The notes under the pieces are model-generated. The model had not been told where the DNA came from. It made no database searches and worked only from the letters and a program-made list of their open reading frames with translations. A DNA stretch of 64,000 bases from Chamaelirium japonicum (Eukaryota; Streptophyta; Magnoliopsida; Liliales; Melanthiaceae): contig OX393549.1 of NCBI GenBank assembly GCA_947650365.1, positions 33,931,075 through 33,995,074 of the forward strand. The letters run 5' to 3'. Position numbers and translations under genes: made by a program. Positions 57,101 through 64,000 of the stretch are shown here, piece by piece. The number at the start of each line of letters is the position of its first letter. Position 1 is the first letter of the stretch.

Positions 57101-60100
57101 GCATGTGACTTTCACCCCTACCAAATCTGAAATGAGTCCACAGATTGTGTTTAATTAAACTATGATGTGATCTGACTTGGGCCCAAGCCCGTTGGCCCAC
57201 CCGAAGGCCCATCCTAGTCTGCCAGGGATGGATAAGGCAGGATATCTCTTATGATATCTTTTAGAATTTTTTTTATTTGAGATCTTTATTTTAGGCAAGT
57301 TAGTTATTGGCTTTTAAATTTGTTGCCATTTTTATCTTTCTTTTAGCCTATTTAAAGGTCCCCATTGTAACCATTGAAGGGAGATTATTATGAATGAAAA
57401 CTGATGGCGGATGCCTTCGTTGGCTCATGGATTTGAGTCCCCACCTTGTACCCTGATGGATTTCAGGCCCCCTCTCGCCTAGGCTTCTAGTCTTTTCTTC
57501 TCTGTCACAGTTCTTACCCCCTCCGCCACTTCCTCTCGGTGATTCCGTATCACTAGTTATCTTTTTACAAAGAAAATACCAAAAATATTACATCGCCTTC
57601 ATCAACCGCCCTTCGACGACGCGCGCCTGCATCAAGTTGGTATCAAGTCGGCTTTGTGGCGTTCCCGCACCACGAACGATCTTCGCTTCGATCGTCGTCG
57701 TCCATCGTCATCGTCGCCGTTCCATCGTCACCATCCTCGCCGATTCGTCGTCATCTTCTTCGGTACGTGCCCTACAATCCCAACCAAAAAAAAAAAAAAG
57801 AGAGATCAGATCTTGAGGAAAAAAAAAAAAAAGAAGAGAAAGAGCATACCTCCATCCGCTACCCACCTCCTTTGCTCGCTCGTGCAACACCGCAAGCCAC
57901 CGCGAACCCTTCTCCTTTGGCCGCCCGCCCGTCCACCGCAAGCCACTCTTCCTCTCGCTCCACAGCTGAACCACCACCCTCCCGCGCACCCCGCAGCCAA
58001 AAAAAAAAAAACCCCAAACAGATCTGCCGCAGACCTGTGAAGAAAAAAAAAAAAAAAGGAAAGAAAGAATAGAAGGAAAGAAGAAAAGGAAAGAAAGAAT
58101 AGAAGGAAAGAAGGAAAGGGAAGAAAAGGAAAGAAAAGAAGGAAAGAAGAATAAAAAAAAAAAAAGGAAAGAAGAGAGAACCGTACCTGCTTTGCTGCAG
58201 CTGCTGCTATGCTGATTGCTGCTTGCTGCTTGCTGCTTGCTGCCCACTGCTGCCACCCTTTTCCTCTTCCCTACTTGCACCCAAGAGCCCACACAAACCC
58301 TAATCCGAACCCCCCCTTTGTCCTTTCTCTTTTCCCAATTCACCCCTCCACCACGACCCTTAGATCCCCATCCAACAGCCCTCAAATCCCCAACCTTTCT
58401 AGTTGCTATTTTCCACTTAAGTGCTGAACCCGAGTTGAATTCGGATCCAACCCGTTTACAAAAACAGACCCGCCAACTTCAATTGGACATATCTCCTTCA
58501 TTTCTAGTCCGTTTTTGGCGTACGACCTATCAAATCGAAGGGTTTTTCGAGCTCTACGCATCCATACCATCAGCAAAAATTTTCAGTCAACCAGTAATTA
58601 CAGATTCCCAGATTTACCCCTGGACCACACTTCCACCATTGTGCATGGATGCCAAGATCCAAGGATTGAGTCGTTGTCATCAAGGGAACAACTCCGTCTA
58701 TGAGTATACTTCAGCATTCTATCGGCGCATGATCCGCTATGGTTTTTCAGAGAAAGATTTCTTGGCAGTGGTACTGTACATTAGAGGACTCCGCTCCGAC
58801 ATAAAGGGCAAGTTTTCAGCTGGATCGTGGAGGGATCTGGACGAAGCCTATGAGATAGCTTGTGGGATTGAATGGGAGCTACAGCAAATGGACTCACCTC
58901 TAGCGGCCTCCACAGATGAGTCTTCACCTCCAGCACTTCCAGCAGAGCCTCCACCACCGACAGAGCTTCCTCCAGTTGTATCTTCGGCAGATCCATCACC
59001 TCCAGTACCACCACCAGCAGACGAGCTTCCCCTTCCAGAGGATCTTCTGCCGCCAGCCATGCTACCATCTACTGCGGATTCTTTCGAGGATGTCTCTCTA
59101 GCCGAGCTTCAGCAGATTGATTTCCTTGGGCTAGACCGACTATTGGTGCCTACAGTATTTGTTCATCTCTACCTCCGTTCAGGCGAGCCGATGTTCGAGC
59201 TACAGCAGCGGTCTGATATTACTATCCGACTTGGTCGTCTACCCCAGCATCACTTTGATATGTATTTCCCGATTGATGGCAATGATACCTTCTCATGGGA
59301 CCCCGGTGGTAACTTCGGTGTAATGAGGCATCATTTGTTGGGCCTCCACCATCAGCTCCTGACGACAGATACCACATCGGCGAAAACCTCGAGTATGATT
59401 GCGCTTTACCGTATGAACTCGAGGGCGAGTTCTTCGCAGCGGAAGCGAATGATGTAATCTGACTTGGGCCCAAGCCCGTTGGCCCAACCGAAGGCCCATC
59501 CTAGTTTGCCAGGGATGGATAAGGCAGGATATCTCTTATGATATCTTTTAGAATTTTTTTTATTTGAGATCTTTATTTTAGGCAAGTTAGTTATTGGCTT
59601 TTAAATTTGTTGCCATTTTTATCTTTCTTTTAGCCTATTTAAAGGCCCCCATTGTAACCATTGCAGGGAGATTATTATGAATGAAAATTGATGGCGGATG
59701 CCTTCGTTGGCTCATGGATTTGAGTCCCCACCTTGTACCCTGATGGATTTCAGGCCCCCTCTTGTCTAGGCTTCTAGTCTTTTCTTCTCTGTCACAGTTC
59801 TTACCCCCTCCGCTACTTCCTCTCGGTGATTCTGTATCACTAGTTATCTTTTTACAAAGAAAATACCAAAAATATTACATCGCCTTCATCAACCGCCCTT
59901 CGACGACGCGCGCCTGCATCAAACTACCATGTGATGATGTTAATCATATCAAGAAACCCTCTTATCCATTAAATGGTCATGATGTTGATCTTCCCTTCAC
60001 GCAATACTAATTTTGCTTTATACAGACCTCTTTCACTTTCTTTAGTAATTTCATTGCTTTCATTATTTCCAAAAAGAACCTATGTTGTCAAATTGGCTCT

Positions 60101-63100
60101 CCTTAACACCTATATGGAAGAACCCCATGGAACAAAAAAATCAATTCTTAAGATAAAACGGAGCTTAGGAGGTGGGAACAGTGAACAGGGAAGAGACCAG
60201 TGGACTGTCAGAGGCGCTTTCTCAAGTTTAAACATGGTAGATGTATAGATAGATAAAAGCCAAGTTATTAGCAAAGCAATACGCTGAACTATATTGAATT
60301 GAATATACGAAAATGTTTGCAACCAAAAAAAAAACAGATGAAAGGTTTACACCAATTGCTAAACCTTGACCAATGACATGCTCCAATTAGATGAAAAATG
60401 ATTATTATTTCAGTTTTCAAGGAGGAAATAAGGCATGTTAATTATAAAGGTCATATATGGCATTAACAAATCAATTAGGTATGGTTTGACAGGTCTAGAG
60501 TTTCCATGAATGAATATGATAAGAGAAATTTCCAGACCACAGTAAATTTTTAAAAGTAACCACTCACAAACCACAATTTTTGCACTTTTCATATAGATGG
60601 CATCGTGGTTGCCAATGATGTTCACAAGGAATTTTAGACCATAAAAGGATATCATAATAAAATCCTTGATTGAAGTCCTTTGTTCCGAACAGGATACCTT
60701 AAAGACCCTTTGCACGCATGCTCGCACACATATATGGCATGTTAATTATAAAGGTCATATATGGCCTTAACAAATCAACTAGGTATGCTTTGATAGGTCT
60801 AGAGCTTCAATGAATGAATATGCTAACAGAAATTTCCATACCCAGTTAATTTTTAAAAGTAACCATTCACATACCACAATTTTTGCACTTTTTATCTAGA
60901 TGGCATCGTGGTTGCCAATGATGATCACGAGGAATTTTAGACCATAAAAGGATATCATAATAAAAACCTTTATTGAAGTCCTTTGTTCCGAACAGGATAC
61001 CTTAAAGTCCCTACGCATGCTCACACACATACTCTATAAACATCGGTGGTGCAGTTGGTTTACACATTACCATTCCATGGTAAAGATCTTTTGTGCAGTT
61101 GGTTTACACATTACCATTCCATGGTAAAGATCTTTTGTTTGAAGCAGTTATAGGTAACCACACATGGAAGGGCTATGCAGTCAAAGTCGGTAATCGGCCA
61201 AGGGCCGACTAGAACTAGTCGGCCAAAACTTATTTTAACCCCTCCCTCCTCCCAAAACATATATGATATATGAACAAACATAAATGTCAATAAGTCTATG
61301 ATATTAGTCGGTCAATAACAATGAATGCCTTCACACTTCACAGCATGGGTATAAATACATAAGTAACAATACACAATCGTATTGGCTTCATGCCCATGTC
61401 AAAAGATTCAGAACTAAGAATCTATCACAATATTTGTTTGTTGATATTTAATCTGTAAACAGCCCCAATTTTGGTTATAGGGTTATATGGAAATCAATAA
61501 ATAAACAATAATTATTTGTCTATGTTTTTATCTCAAATTCTCAAATCCTCAATAGATGATTATCGGGAAGAGCCATAGTTGCAACTCAAAACTTCGAGGC
61601 AATGCAAAAAAATACAAACAAAATTGCTTGCAGAGACTCCTTACAAAAAAAAAAAAGCTTGCAGAATGTCGTCTGGGGACTAGACCCAGTCGCTAGTCAG
61701 GGACTAGTCGAGATTCCACCCAACTATGAAAGAATCGAAATTAGTCGGTCGGTAAAATGCCGCCTTGGGACTAGTCCCAATTTTGATAGCATAGTGGAAG
61801 AGTTTGTGTTCATAGAGAAATGCATCATTTAAAGTGATTGAATATTGAAGATGAATGACTAAATTCATGCCAAAATAATTGGAAATTGGTTGTCGCTTAA
61901 GGTACATAATTTTTTCTTGGTCTGGGGATCACTATGAACAAAAGCTATGTTCTTTACTCCTATATCTAGCTTAGGTAACAACTCAACCTTGTATTGCCTT
62001 CAAGAATGTGATTCAGTTTTTATTTTGTTGCTACCATTAACCCATTAGATTCCCAAAAGATAGTTATGAAACCAAAAATAGATACCTTAATATTTAATCT
62101 TCTTTCAATACTAATCCAGCTAAATACATATACTTGTACACCTTACACACCCAATATGTAGATGTGTCTATAAAATCGTGACATCCCATATGGATGTTGA
62201 ATATGGACAAATATGCCATTATTCAAGCTACATATGTTACAAGAATCAAAATTTTCGTATTTTGACCAAGAAGATTTTTTTTTTCTGAGAAGCCCTTCTG
62301 TGAGAGAGGTGAGGTTCGGTACAGACCCCTACCAGTTAACTAATTCCTCCTCAAATATCTACCACAATTTTCACAATTTCTGTTATGCCCCTCTCTTCTA
62401 CCCCCATCGGACTAGGGTTTGAACTCGTGCTACCCCCCTGGTGACAAAGTTGTCATACCGTTTACACCTTATGTTCAACTGTTAAAGACAAAATGGCAAC
62501 TTAAATACTAATTAGTAGTGTTGCAATGTTTTTTCCAATAAGTGTATTTTTATATATTTGATGATAAAAGGAAAGGACAGTTCTGATATATTAAGGGAGT
62601 AGGGTACAATGTGTAACTCAAATATGTACCTTGAAATGACTCGTTTGGCTTCAAGAGAGCTTAAAATAACACCTTCATAACTGTGCCAAATGGACATAGA
62701 AGTGCAAAAATCAGACAGAGAGAGAGTAACATGAACAATATAAAGATAGACAATTCAACAAGTAGAAATGCCGATGCATGCAGAAGACATTTTTCTAAGA
62801 GAACAAATAGAAATAGTTGAGGGTGAAAAAATATTAATAGATACGATCATGAATATAAAATGTAAGTGGCATATAAAACTTACTTTGACCAATCAACAGA
62901 ACCTGAACTGTCGGAGCTTAAGATAGATACTTGATAGCCAACATGCTCCCACAAAGAATGAGCTTCCCCATTCTGTAATGCAAAAACCTGCTCCAGGGCC
63001 AAAGTGAAGAAAACGTAAGATACCACTAGAAGAGCACACAGCAAGAATAATAATATCACAAGATTCACAACTAATAAGACACAGTCATTGTTCAGTGGTC

Positions 63101-63923
63101 TCCCCCCTGAAGAAGTTCAACCATTTTAGCATGGAGATGCACAATATCAACATTTTCTTAAAATGATAACTTACAGTGTAAATATATTACAAGTGGAAGA
63201 AGGAAGTGCTTAAGCATTAGCATATGGTGTACATTTCTACAAATATGATACATATTCTGTCAGGAGATACTGATTTTTAAACAGATTCTTGATGAAGAAA
63301 CCATATGTGTGAATTGACATTTATATCAACTCCTTTCTGTACCATCACAAGCTCATGTATGCCAAAAATGAAATAGATTTCCTTTAAAGCGATAGTGACA
63401 CCATCCAGATGAGTAGATTGTACTCCAGGAAAAGGTAATGCAGCTAAAATCTTTAAAGCAAGACAGAGATCTGTACTTGAAGCCAATCTTCCAGAAGAAA
63501 AGGACAAATAGAACAGCTCATTCAGTAGCTTCGCTAACGACCCATACAAAACGGCCTATAACACCTACGAGTTTTGGACTTCCTAATTCTCAAATTTATT
63601 TCTGCCAGCATAGGCAGCATCCTTCAGATAGTATGGTCTACAATGAAATCAAGCATTTACTACATTATTAACTACGCATGTACAAGCATAAATTCATAGA
63701 TCTGATCAATGAAATAACCATTTACTATTCTACTAGCTACAAATGTACAAGCATAAATTCATACAAATGCATTATGGCAGAGTTTTCATCAAATTTAGGA
63801 TGCAGAATTCTACATGGACATGACATAGCAACTCACTGTAAATGTGTACCCCAACTCTCTAAGACTTTTCACCAGAGTTAAAAGCATCAACGATTGAGAA
63901 TCTTTATTCATCTTTCCTGCGAC
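30436..63923 (-). CDS. Plant glycosyltransferase (GT1/GT4 superfamily, At4g01210/At5g04480 type), partial, 13 exons seen
   Basis: Thirteen exons on the minus strand join at GT-AG sites into 2,655 coding bases: 884 residues and a TAG at 30436. Every junction keeps phase, and the order matches the plant family annotated as UDP-glycosyltransferase/glycosyl transferase family 1 proteins At4g01210 and At5g04480. Residues 1-140 resemble the first Rossmann half (GYTFT, EGVILSSLEAK, DPF..IPVIWLVQED). Residues 243-310 hold the donor-site half (LLLMADIVLYGSSLEEQSFP, then PLLVRAMSFEIPIIVPD). The canonical second Glu of the EX7E motif is Arg here, as I recall also for the Arabidopsis members. The plant-specific C-terminal half follows (SWEDIYRNAKKAE, PWIGFQSWRAAGRK, RKGLMWAKYF), ending in a basic helix. 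Such proteins probably act in the Golgi; the substrate is not known to me. Exons upstream of 63923 lie outside the window. Four introns of 1.9-10.2 kb carry nearly all the transposons. Confidence 0.93.
30936..31017 (-). CDS. Glycosyltransferase exon L
   Basis: 82 bases, acceptor GATTACAG, donor CTAGAG|GTAGCG. Encodes MFVDSLHSSNQNISRTTQCV then LGSSELE. Confidence 0.88.
31102..31254 (-). CDS. Glycosyltransferase exon K
   Basis: 153 bases, acceptor TTTCAG, donor TCAAG|GTATAT. Reads DAFEEAFRNMYGLPPDMVAL, PPMPGDGDSW and PTPSFLEFMMFSR. Follows an 8.3-kb intron but keeps the phase set at 39526. Confidence 0.92.
31603..32115. mobile_element. hAT-type miniature element, 513 bp, second copy of the GGGTCGG family
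   Basis: Begins TAGGGGTGGCAAT, ends ATTGCCAGGCCTA; GCCCCAGA is duplicated at 31595-31602 and 32116-32123. Same length class and same CCCGACC/GGGTCGG composition as 18076-18590. Lies in intron 10 of the glycosyltransferase gene. Confidence 0.88.
32190..32600. repeat. Reversed relative of the 28.4-29.1-kb repeat
   Basis: 32470-32570 matches the reverse complement of about 28550-28690 (shared TTTAGGATT..GTTTAGTTTA, GTGGCAT, AAAATTTGAA, GGTATTTTC). The GC-rich part 32200-32440 may correspond to 28990-29150. Probably a dispersed DNA element; the short frame in it is not a credible gene. Confidence 0.5.
32616..33001. other. Intron sequence, nothing recognised
   Basis: AT-rich intron 10 sequence with no open frame or repeat that I can identify. 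Confidence 0.4.
33002..33521 (-). pseudogene. Gag-protease remnant (protease part)
   Basis: 33388-33002 reads LHNRPLYVSGYIKEMPVTHI then LLDCGSTVNIIPV, matching the 15-kb element's protease including the active-site DCGS. 33521 onwards matches its MFKERI..LAHQGKIE segment. Frames are broken between the two. Confidence 0.85.
33600..34182 (-). pseudogene. Gag domain remnant
   Basis: Reads EFLTRFYSTRYIVSMMELIV and DYIDQWRNLALKSLDRLSQS, matching residues about 350-430 of the intact gag. Stops and frameshifts follow. The part upstream of EFLTRF is lost where a GC-rich element begins at about 34183. Confidence 0.8.
34183..34790. mobile_element. GC-ended inverted-repeat element inserted in gag remnant
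   Basis: Starts near TTTACAAAGGTGGGGCGTAA and ends near CGCCCCGAGGCGCGTTTTTT; the ends pair imperfectly, the middle is AT-rich. Type resembles hAT-like MITEs, but I cannot fix the duplication, so the boundaries are approximate. Confidence 0.5.
34791..35775. mobile_element. Second GC-ended inverted-repeat element
   Basis: Starts near AAAAAGCACTAGGCGCTAG and ends near CTAGGCGGCGCCTATGCGTT; GCCTAGG words dominate both ends. The interior holds a segment (about 35540-35640) similar to parts of 51150-51400 and 22140-22270. Boundaries approximate. Confidence 0.5.
35791..36217 (-). pseudogene. Gag N-terminal remnant
   Basis: Encodes LEEHLRQMSKVMAQMAQTKG and related residues that match the helical segment near residues 150-185 of the intact gag, then MGYIKPYS before a stop. 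The hAT insertion at 36226 cuts its upstream part; 36690-36840 continues the N-terminus (RVYTGRTKTT). Confidence 0.7.
36226..36681. mobile_element. hAT-type miniature element, 456 bp
   Basis: Ends CAGTGTTTTCAGA and TCTGAAAACATTG are inverted repeats; ACGGCATC is duplicated at 36218-36225 and 36682-36689. The interior holds about three tandem copies of a 31-32-bp unit (GACTCGTCCGAGTCATGGTC). Inserted into the decayed gag. Confidence 0.87.
37041..37058 (-). promoter_or_regulatory. Primer-binding site of the decayed element
   Basis: TGGCATGTCCGGTGGGAC on the minus strand, two differences from the site of the 15-kb element, six bases from the LTR. Confidence 0.7.
37065..39130 (-). repeat. 5' LTR of the decayed element, 2,066 bp
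   Basis: Plus strand TGTATATGC...GATGTCTACA: same tip as the 15-kb element's LTR (TGTGGA...GTGTCTACA) and similar length, but most of the inside has changed. Contains pyrimidine-rich tracts (38030-38400) and a minisatellite. Confidence 0.75.
38385..39118. repeat. Minisatellite of AAGTCTTCCAGACTTAG units
   Basis: More than 20 copies of a short unit based on GTCTTCCAGACTTAG, spaced 25-35 bases with alternating linkers (CCAAAATCCTAA, TTGATCTTGGGG, AAATATTTTC). The linkers recur in order, giving a higher-order unit near 100 bases. Confidence 0.8.
39131..39525. other. Intron 10 sequence next to exon J, nothing recognised
   Basis: AT-rich, no repeat or frame supported. Confidence 0.4.
39526..39698 (-). 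CDS. Glycosyltransferase exon J
   Basis: 173 bases, acceptor CCAACAG, donor TGTAG|GTATGA. Encodes VSLSMRAEKVLEETIKAETN and LTFWSLCDILNAGDCR. Confidence 0.92.
40249..40437 (-). CDS. Glycosyltransferase exon I
   Basis: 63 codons, acceptor ACTTCAG, donor AGAAAG|GTGTGT. Encodes RPDDVDAVGRLPILNDTYYR and PWIGFQSWRAAGRK, a strongly conserved family signature. Confidence 0.93.
41330..42135 (-). repeat. Truncated LTR of the 15-kb family
   Basis: Follows the order of 1780-3161 of the intact LTR: GGCTTCTTTGGCG-like start, GTGCACGGAGTCGAAGG, CACGTTGATGAG, a TATA box context at 41622-41629, the CTTTTC tract, GGCCGGCC, and a TTTCTACA tip at 42135. The beginning is missing. Lies in intron 8 of the glycosyltransferase gene. 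Confidence 0.75.
42370..42579 (-). CDS. Glycosyltransferase exon H
   Basis: 70 codons, acceptor ATTTGTAG, donor CTT|GTAAGT. Encodes LEERKERNSGSWEDIYRNAK and SWPFLHHGSLYRGISL. Confidence 0.92.
42670..43185 (-). CDS. Glycosyltransferase exon G
   Basis: 172 codons, acceptor CCTTACAG, donor GCAGGAG|GTAATC. Starts VVENVHAVVFNPSQPDSLAR and holds the conserved LLENVLQFPSDT. The C-terminal third is acidic. Confidence 0.93.
43273..43476 (-). CDS. Glycosyltransferase exon F (donor-site motif)
   Basis: 68 codons, acceptor GAGCAG, donor AAATAT|GTGAGC. Contains MADIVLYGSSLEEQSFPPLL then VRAMSFEIPIIVPD. Arg replaces the second Glu of EX7E. Confidence 0.93.
44146..44187 (+). pseudogene. CCHC zinc-knuckle remnant (LINE ORF1-like)
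   Basis: Reads CFRCGGLKHLASYC, an exact CX2CX4HX4C pattern, with a stop four codons before it. Nucleic-acid-binding motif of LINE ORF1 or gag proteins. Confidence 0.55.
44979..45151. repeat. Two (CT)n arrays in a tandemly duplicated context
   Basis: (CT)n at 44979-45021 and 45086-45151, each preceded by a copy of GGCACCATCCCGATCGG..CCCTTCTT.AGGTA. The whole unit of about 105 bases was duplicated. Confidence 0.85.
45903..45965. mobile_element. hAT-like end fragment inside the PIF/Harbinger element
   Basis: TTAGGGGTGTTCATCGGTTC then GGGTTGACCCGCC and repeated CGAACC words resemble the tip of the GGGTCGG-type hAT miniatures. Only one end is present. Confidence 0.35.
46830..48948 (+). repeat. 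Solo LTR of the 15-kb family, plus orientation, about 2.1 kb
   Basis: In the opposite direction it follows the intact LTR: GGCCGGCC near 47150, a TATA box at 47468-47475, GAAGAAAGC / GTCGTCTTC repeats, CAAAGCCGAAGCC repeats, AATAAA at 48918-48923 and a CCCACA tip at 48948. The left boundary is approximate, and no clear duplication is seen. No interior follows, so it is a solo LTR. Confidence 0.75.
47468..47475 (+). promoter_or_regulatory. TATA box conserved in the solo LTR
   Basis: TATAAATA in CCTATAAATAGAGG, same context as 15673-15680. Confidence 0.5.
49657..50760 (+). pseudogene. LINE ORF2 remnants (endonuclease start and RT motifs)
   Basis: MKLFSWNVQGTLRNIRTKR at 49657 is the start of an ORF2 endonuclease. 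GPRHGDLLSPLFFYF near 50250 matches the RT motif G-RQGDPLSP-LF, followed by YTEDA where YADD is expected. YLLS..F and IHCIRRNFF at 50690-50760 match the region after RT. The distance between the first two motifs is far too short, so internal deletions occurred. Confidence 0.6.
50921..51646. mobile_element. hAT-type miniature element, 726 bp
   Basis: Ends CTAAGAAGCACTGACAC and GTGTCCATGCTTCCTAG pair with few mismatches; TCCAAAAG is duplicated at 50913-50920 and 51647-51654. Both ends are packed with GGACACGGGTACG/GTGTCCGACAC words. The central part shares sequence with 35540-35640. Inserted in the LINE remnant. Confidence 0.87.
52051..53677. other. Intron 5 sequence next to exon E, no feature supported
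   Basis: A plus-strand frame of 150 codons at 53018-53470 has no recognisable domain. A 37-bp word around AACTTCTCCTGCAGACGATT is nearly repeated at 53358 and 53409. Otherwise nothing seen. Confidence 0.4.
53678..53989 (-). CDS. Glycosyltransferase exon E
   Basis: 104 codons, acceptor ATATCAG, donor TTCAG|GTAGAG. Encodes MLYTSLDTGNFYVISGSPVD to MKFVLLCGNSTEAHGSGFQ, the linker and start of the second fold. Confidence 0.92.
54092..54263 (-). CDS. Glycosyltransferase exon D
   Basis: 172 bases, acceptor TTGTGCAG, donor CCCG|GTAGGA. Encodes SLMQDPFCYIPVIWLVQEDT through to ADVVVFPDFSLP. Confidence 0.9.
54264..57162. other. Intron 3 sequence, no feature supported
   Basis: AT-rich, with only short chance frames. 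A short direct repeat (ACTCATGATAGTTAT) is at 55805 and 55838. Confidence 0.4.
57163..57634 (+). repeat. 5' LTR of the 2.76-kb element
   Basis: 472 bases, TGATGTGATC...GCCTGCATCA. Confidence 0.92.
57780..58190 (+). repeat. Purine-rich, A-run-rich leader of the 2.76-kb element
   Basis: Contains repeated poly-A runs and GGAAAGAAAG-type repeats (58030-58180). No frame is likely to be translated through it. Confidence 0.7.
58216..59457 (+). CDS. Gag-like protein of the 2.76-kb element, up to 413 residues
   Basis: The frame is open from 58216, but the first 70 residues are low-complexity and the true start is uncertain. Residues about 155-240 (LSRCHQGNNSVYEYTSAFYR, RMIRYGFSEKDFLAVV, GKFSAGSWRDLDEAYEIACG) resemble the Retrotrans_gag domain. 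A proline-rich stretch (about 245-290) with P-E-PPP-TELPP units follows, then an acidic tail. No zinc knuckle, protease or reverse transcriptase. The TAA stop at 59455-59457 lies eight bases inside the 3' LTR. Probably a structural protein fragment; whether it is made is unknown. Confidence 0.6.
   Translation: MLLAACCLLPTAATLFLFPTCTQEPTQTLIRTPPLSFLFSQFTPPPRPLDPHPTALKSPTFLVAIFHLSAEPELNSDPTRLQKQTRQLQLDISPSFLVRFWRTTYQIEGFFELYASIPSAKIFSQPVITDSQIYPWTTLPPLCMDAKIQGLSRCHQGNNSVYEYTSAFYRRMIRYGFSEKDFLAVVLYIRGLRSDIKGKFSAGSWRDLDEAYEIACGIEWELQQMDSPLAASTDESSPPALPAEPPPPTELPPVVSSADPSPPVPPPADELPLPEDLLPPAMLPSTADSFEDVSLAELQQIDFLGLDRLLVPTVFVHLYLRSGEPMFELQQRSDITIRLGRLPQHHFDMYFPIDGNDTFSWDPGGNFGVMRHHLLGLHHQLLTTDTTSAKTSSMIALYRMNSRASSSQRKRMM
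59450..59921 (+). repeat. 3' LTR of the 2.76-kb element
   Basis: 472 bases; differs from the 5' LTR at about ten positions, with no length change. Confidence 0.92.
60432..61030. repeat. Tandem duplication of a 304-bp intron segment
   Basis: GGCATGTTAATTATAAAGGT at 60432 recurs at 60736; the two units run parallel to GGATACCTTAAAG with scattered changes. Confidence 0.9.
61047..61139. repeat. 46-bp perfect tandem duplication
   Basis: GTGCAGTTGGTTTACACATT...GATCTTTT occurs twice in a row without change. Confidence 0.9.
61140..62629. other. Intron 3 sequence next to exon C, no feature supported
   Basis: AT-rich. A possible tRNA-like B-box word (GGGTTTGAACTCG, near 62414) follows a pyrimidine-rich stretch and may be a SINE trace, but no A-box or end structure can be shown. 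Confidence 0.35.
62630..62680 (-). CDS. Glycosyltransferase exon C (51 bases)
   Basis: Acceptor GCACAG, donor AAG|GTACAT. The split codon restores Asn, giving NYEGVILSSLEAKRVIS. Too short to be found by ORF length alone; found by phase and family order. Confidence 0.85.
62884..62987 (-). CDS. Glycosyltransferase exon B
   Basis: 104 bases, acceptor GAGCAG, donor AAA|GTAAGT. Encodes VFALQNGEAHSLWEHVGYQV to DWS; ends in phase 2. Confidence 0.85.
63837..63923 (-). CDS. Glycosyltransferase exon A (29 codons)
   Basis: Acceptor TTTCAG before 63923, donor ACA|GTGAGT. Encodes VAGKMNKDSQSLMLLTLVKS then LRELGYTFT, the first nucleotide-binding fold strand and helix. An alternative acceptor at 63918 would remove five bases and break the frame. 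Confidence 0.8.
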
Positions 63924-64000
63924 CTGAAATAAATTATAATATCCAACATCAGTAAACAGTTAAAAATCATTCTTGTATCACAATATAACAGAAAATTTAA

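Larger units (their letters stand above)
57163..59921 (+). mobile_element. 2.76-kb non-autonomous LTR element with gag-like frame, tRNA-Met-type primer site
   Basis: Two 472-bp LTRs (57163-57634, 59450-59921), TGATGT...GCATCA, with AACTA duplicated at 57158-57162 and 59922-59926. A TTGGTATCAAGTCGG primer site (57637-57651) follows the left LTR: the first nine bases of the initiator-Met site TGGTATCAGAGC match. About ten differences between the LTRs by eye, so older than the 15-kb and Cassandra-like insertions. It carries one gag-like frame and nothing else. LTR tips and the CGCAGCGGAAG word before the 3' LTR link it to the 23069-26746 element. Located in intron 3 of the glycosyltransferase gene. 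Confidence 0.9.

Noticed and set aside
57163..59921. Cassandra or classic non-coding TRIM
   Set aside because: The LTRs have no 5S sequence and the interior codes for a gag-like protein, so it is a separate small non-autonomous element.
62270..62430. tRNA-derived SINE
   Set aside because: Only a B-box-like word can be seen. There is no A-box, tail or duplication.
63277..63549. 90-codon minus-strand frame as another exon of the glycosyltransferase
   Set aside because: It lies between exons A and B, which join in phase without it, and it has no family similarity.

Overview
This is a piece of a flowering-plant nuclear genome. It has spliceosomal GT-AG introns of up to 10 kb, an interrupted plant-type glycosyltransferase gene, a Cassandra-type LTR element carrying 5S rRNA sequence, LINE remnants, and hAT and PIF/Harbinger miniature elements. 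The gene is not codon-biased towards GC as grass genes often are, and the very long TE-filled introns suggest a large-genome, non-grass angiosperm. I cannot name the species from this window. Most open reading frames here are chance or TE-derived; I support one large gene firmly and one first exon tentatively.

Left part (1-17.7 kb): a 15.26-kb LTR retrotransposon on the minus strand (1042-16303) with nearly identical 2.12-kb LTRs and a perfect 5-bp target duplication. It carries one 2,094-residue gag-protease frame and no reverse transcriptase, RNase H or integrase, so it must move in trans. It sits in older sequence that also holds a 414-bp hAT miniature element. If the short exon at 17060-17155 is the first coding exon of a VPS50/syndetin-like gene, all of this lies in that gene's first intron.

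Middle part (17.7-30.4 kb): an intergenic patchwork. It holds foldback elements, hAT miniatures (one inserted in a palindromic element with its 8-bp duplication visible), a possible 3' end of a GPI-anchored protein gene, a pyrimidine-rich tract, a 3.7-kb non-autonomous LTR element (23069-26746), and a 1,016-bp Cassandra-like element (27406-28421) with apparently identical LTRs inside an inverted repeat.

Right part (30.4-64 kb): a single gene on the minus strand, a plant GT1/GT4-superfamily glycosyltransferase of the At4g01210/At5g04480 type. Thirteen exons can be joined at GT-AG sites into a continuous 884-residue frame ending at 30436; the N-terminus lies beyond 64000. Its introns 3, 5, 8 and 10 hold nearly all the extra length: a tRNA-Met-primed non-autonomous element with intact duplication (57163-59921), an old LINE broken up by a PIF/Harbinger element, a solo LTR and a hAT element, an LTR fragment, and a truncated cousin of the 15-kb element. 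The coding frame is preserved through all this, so the gene looks functional.
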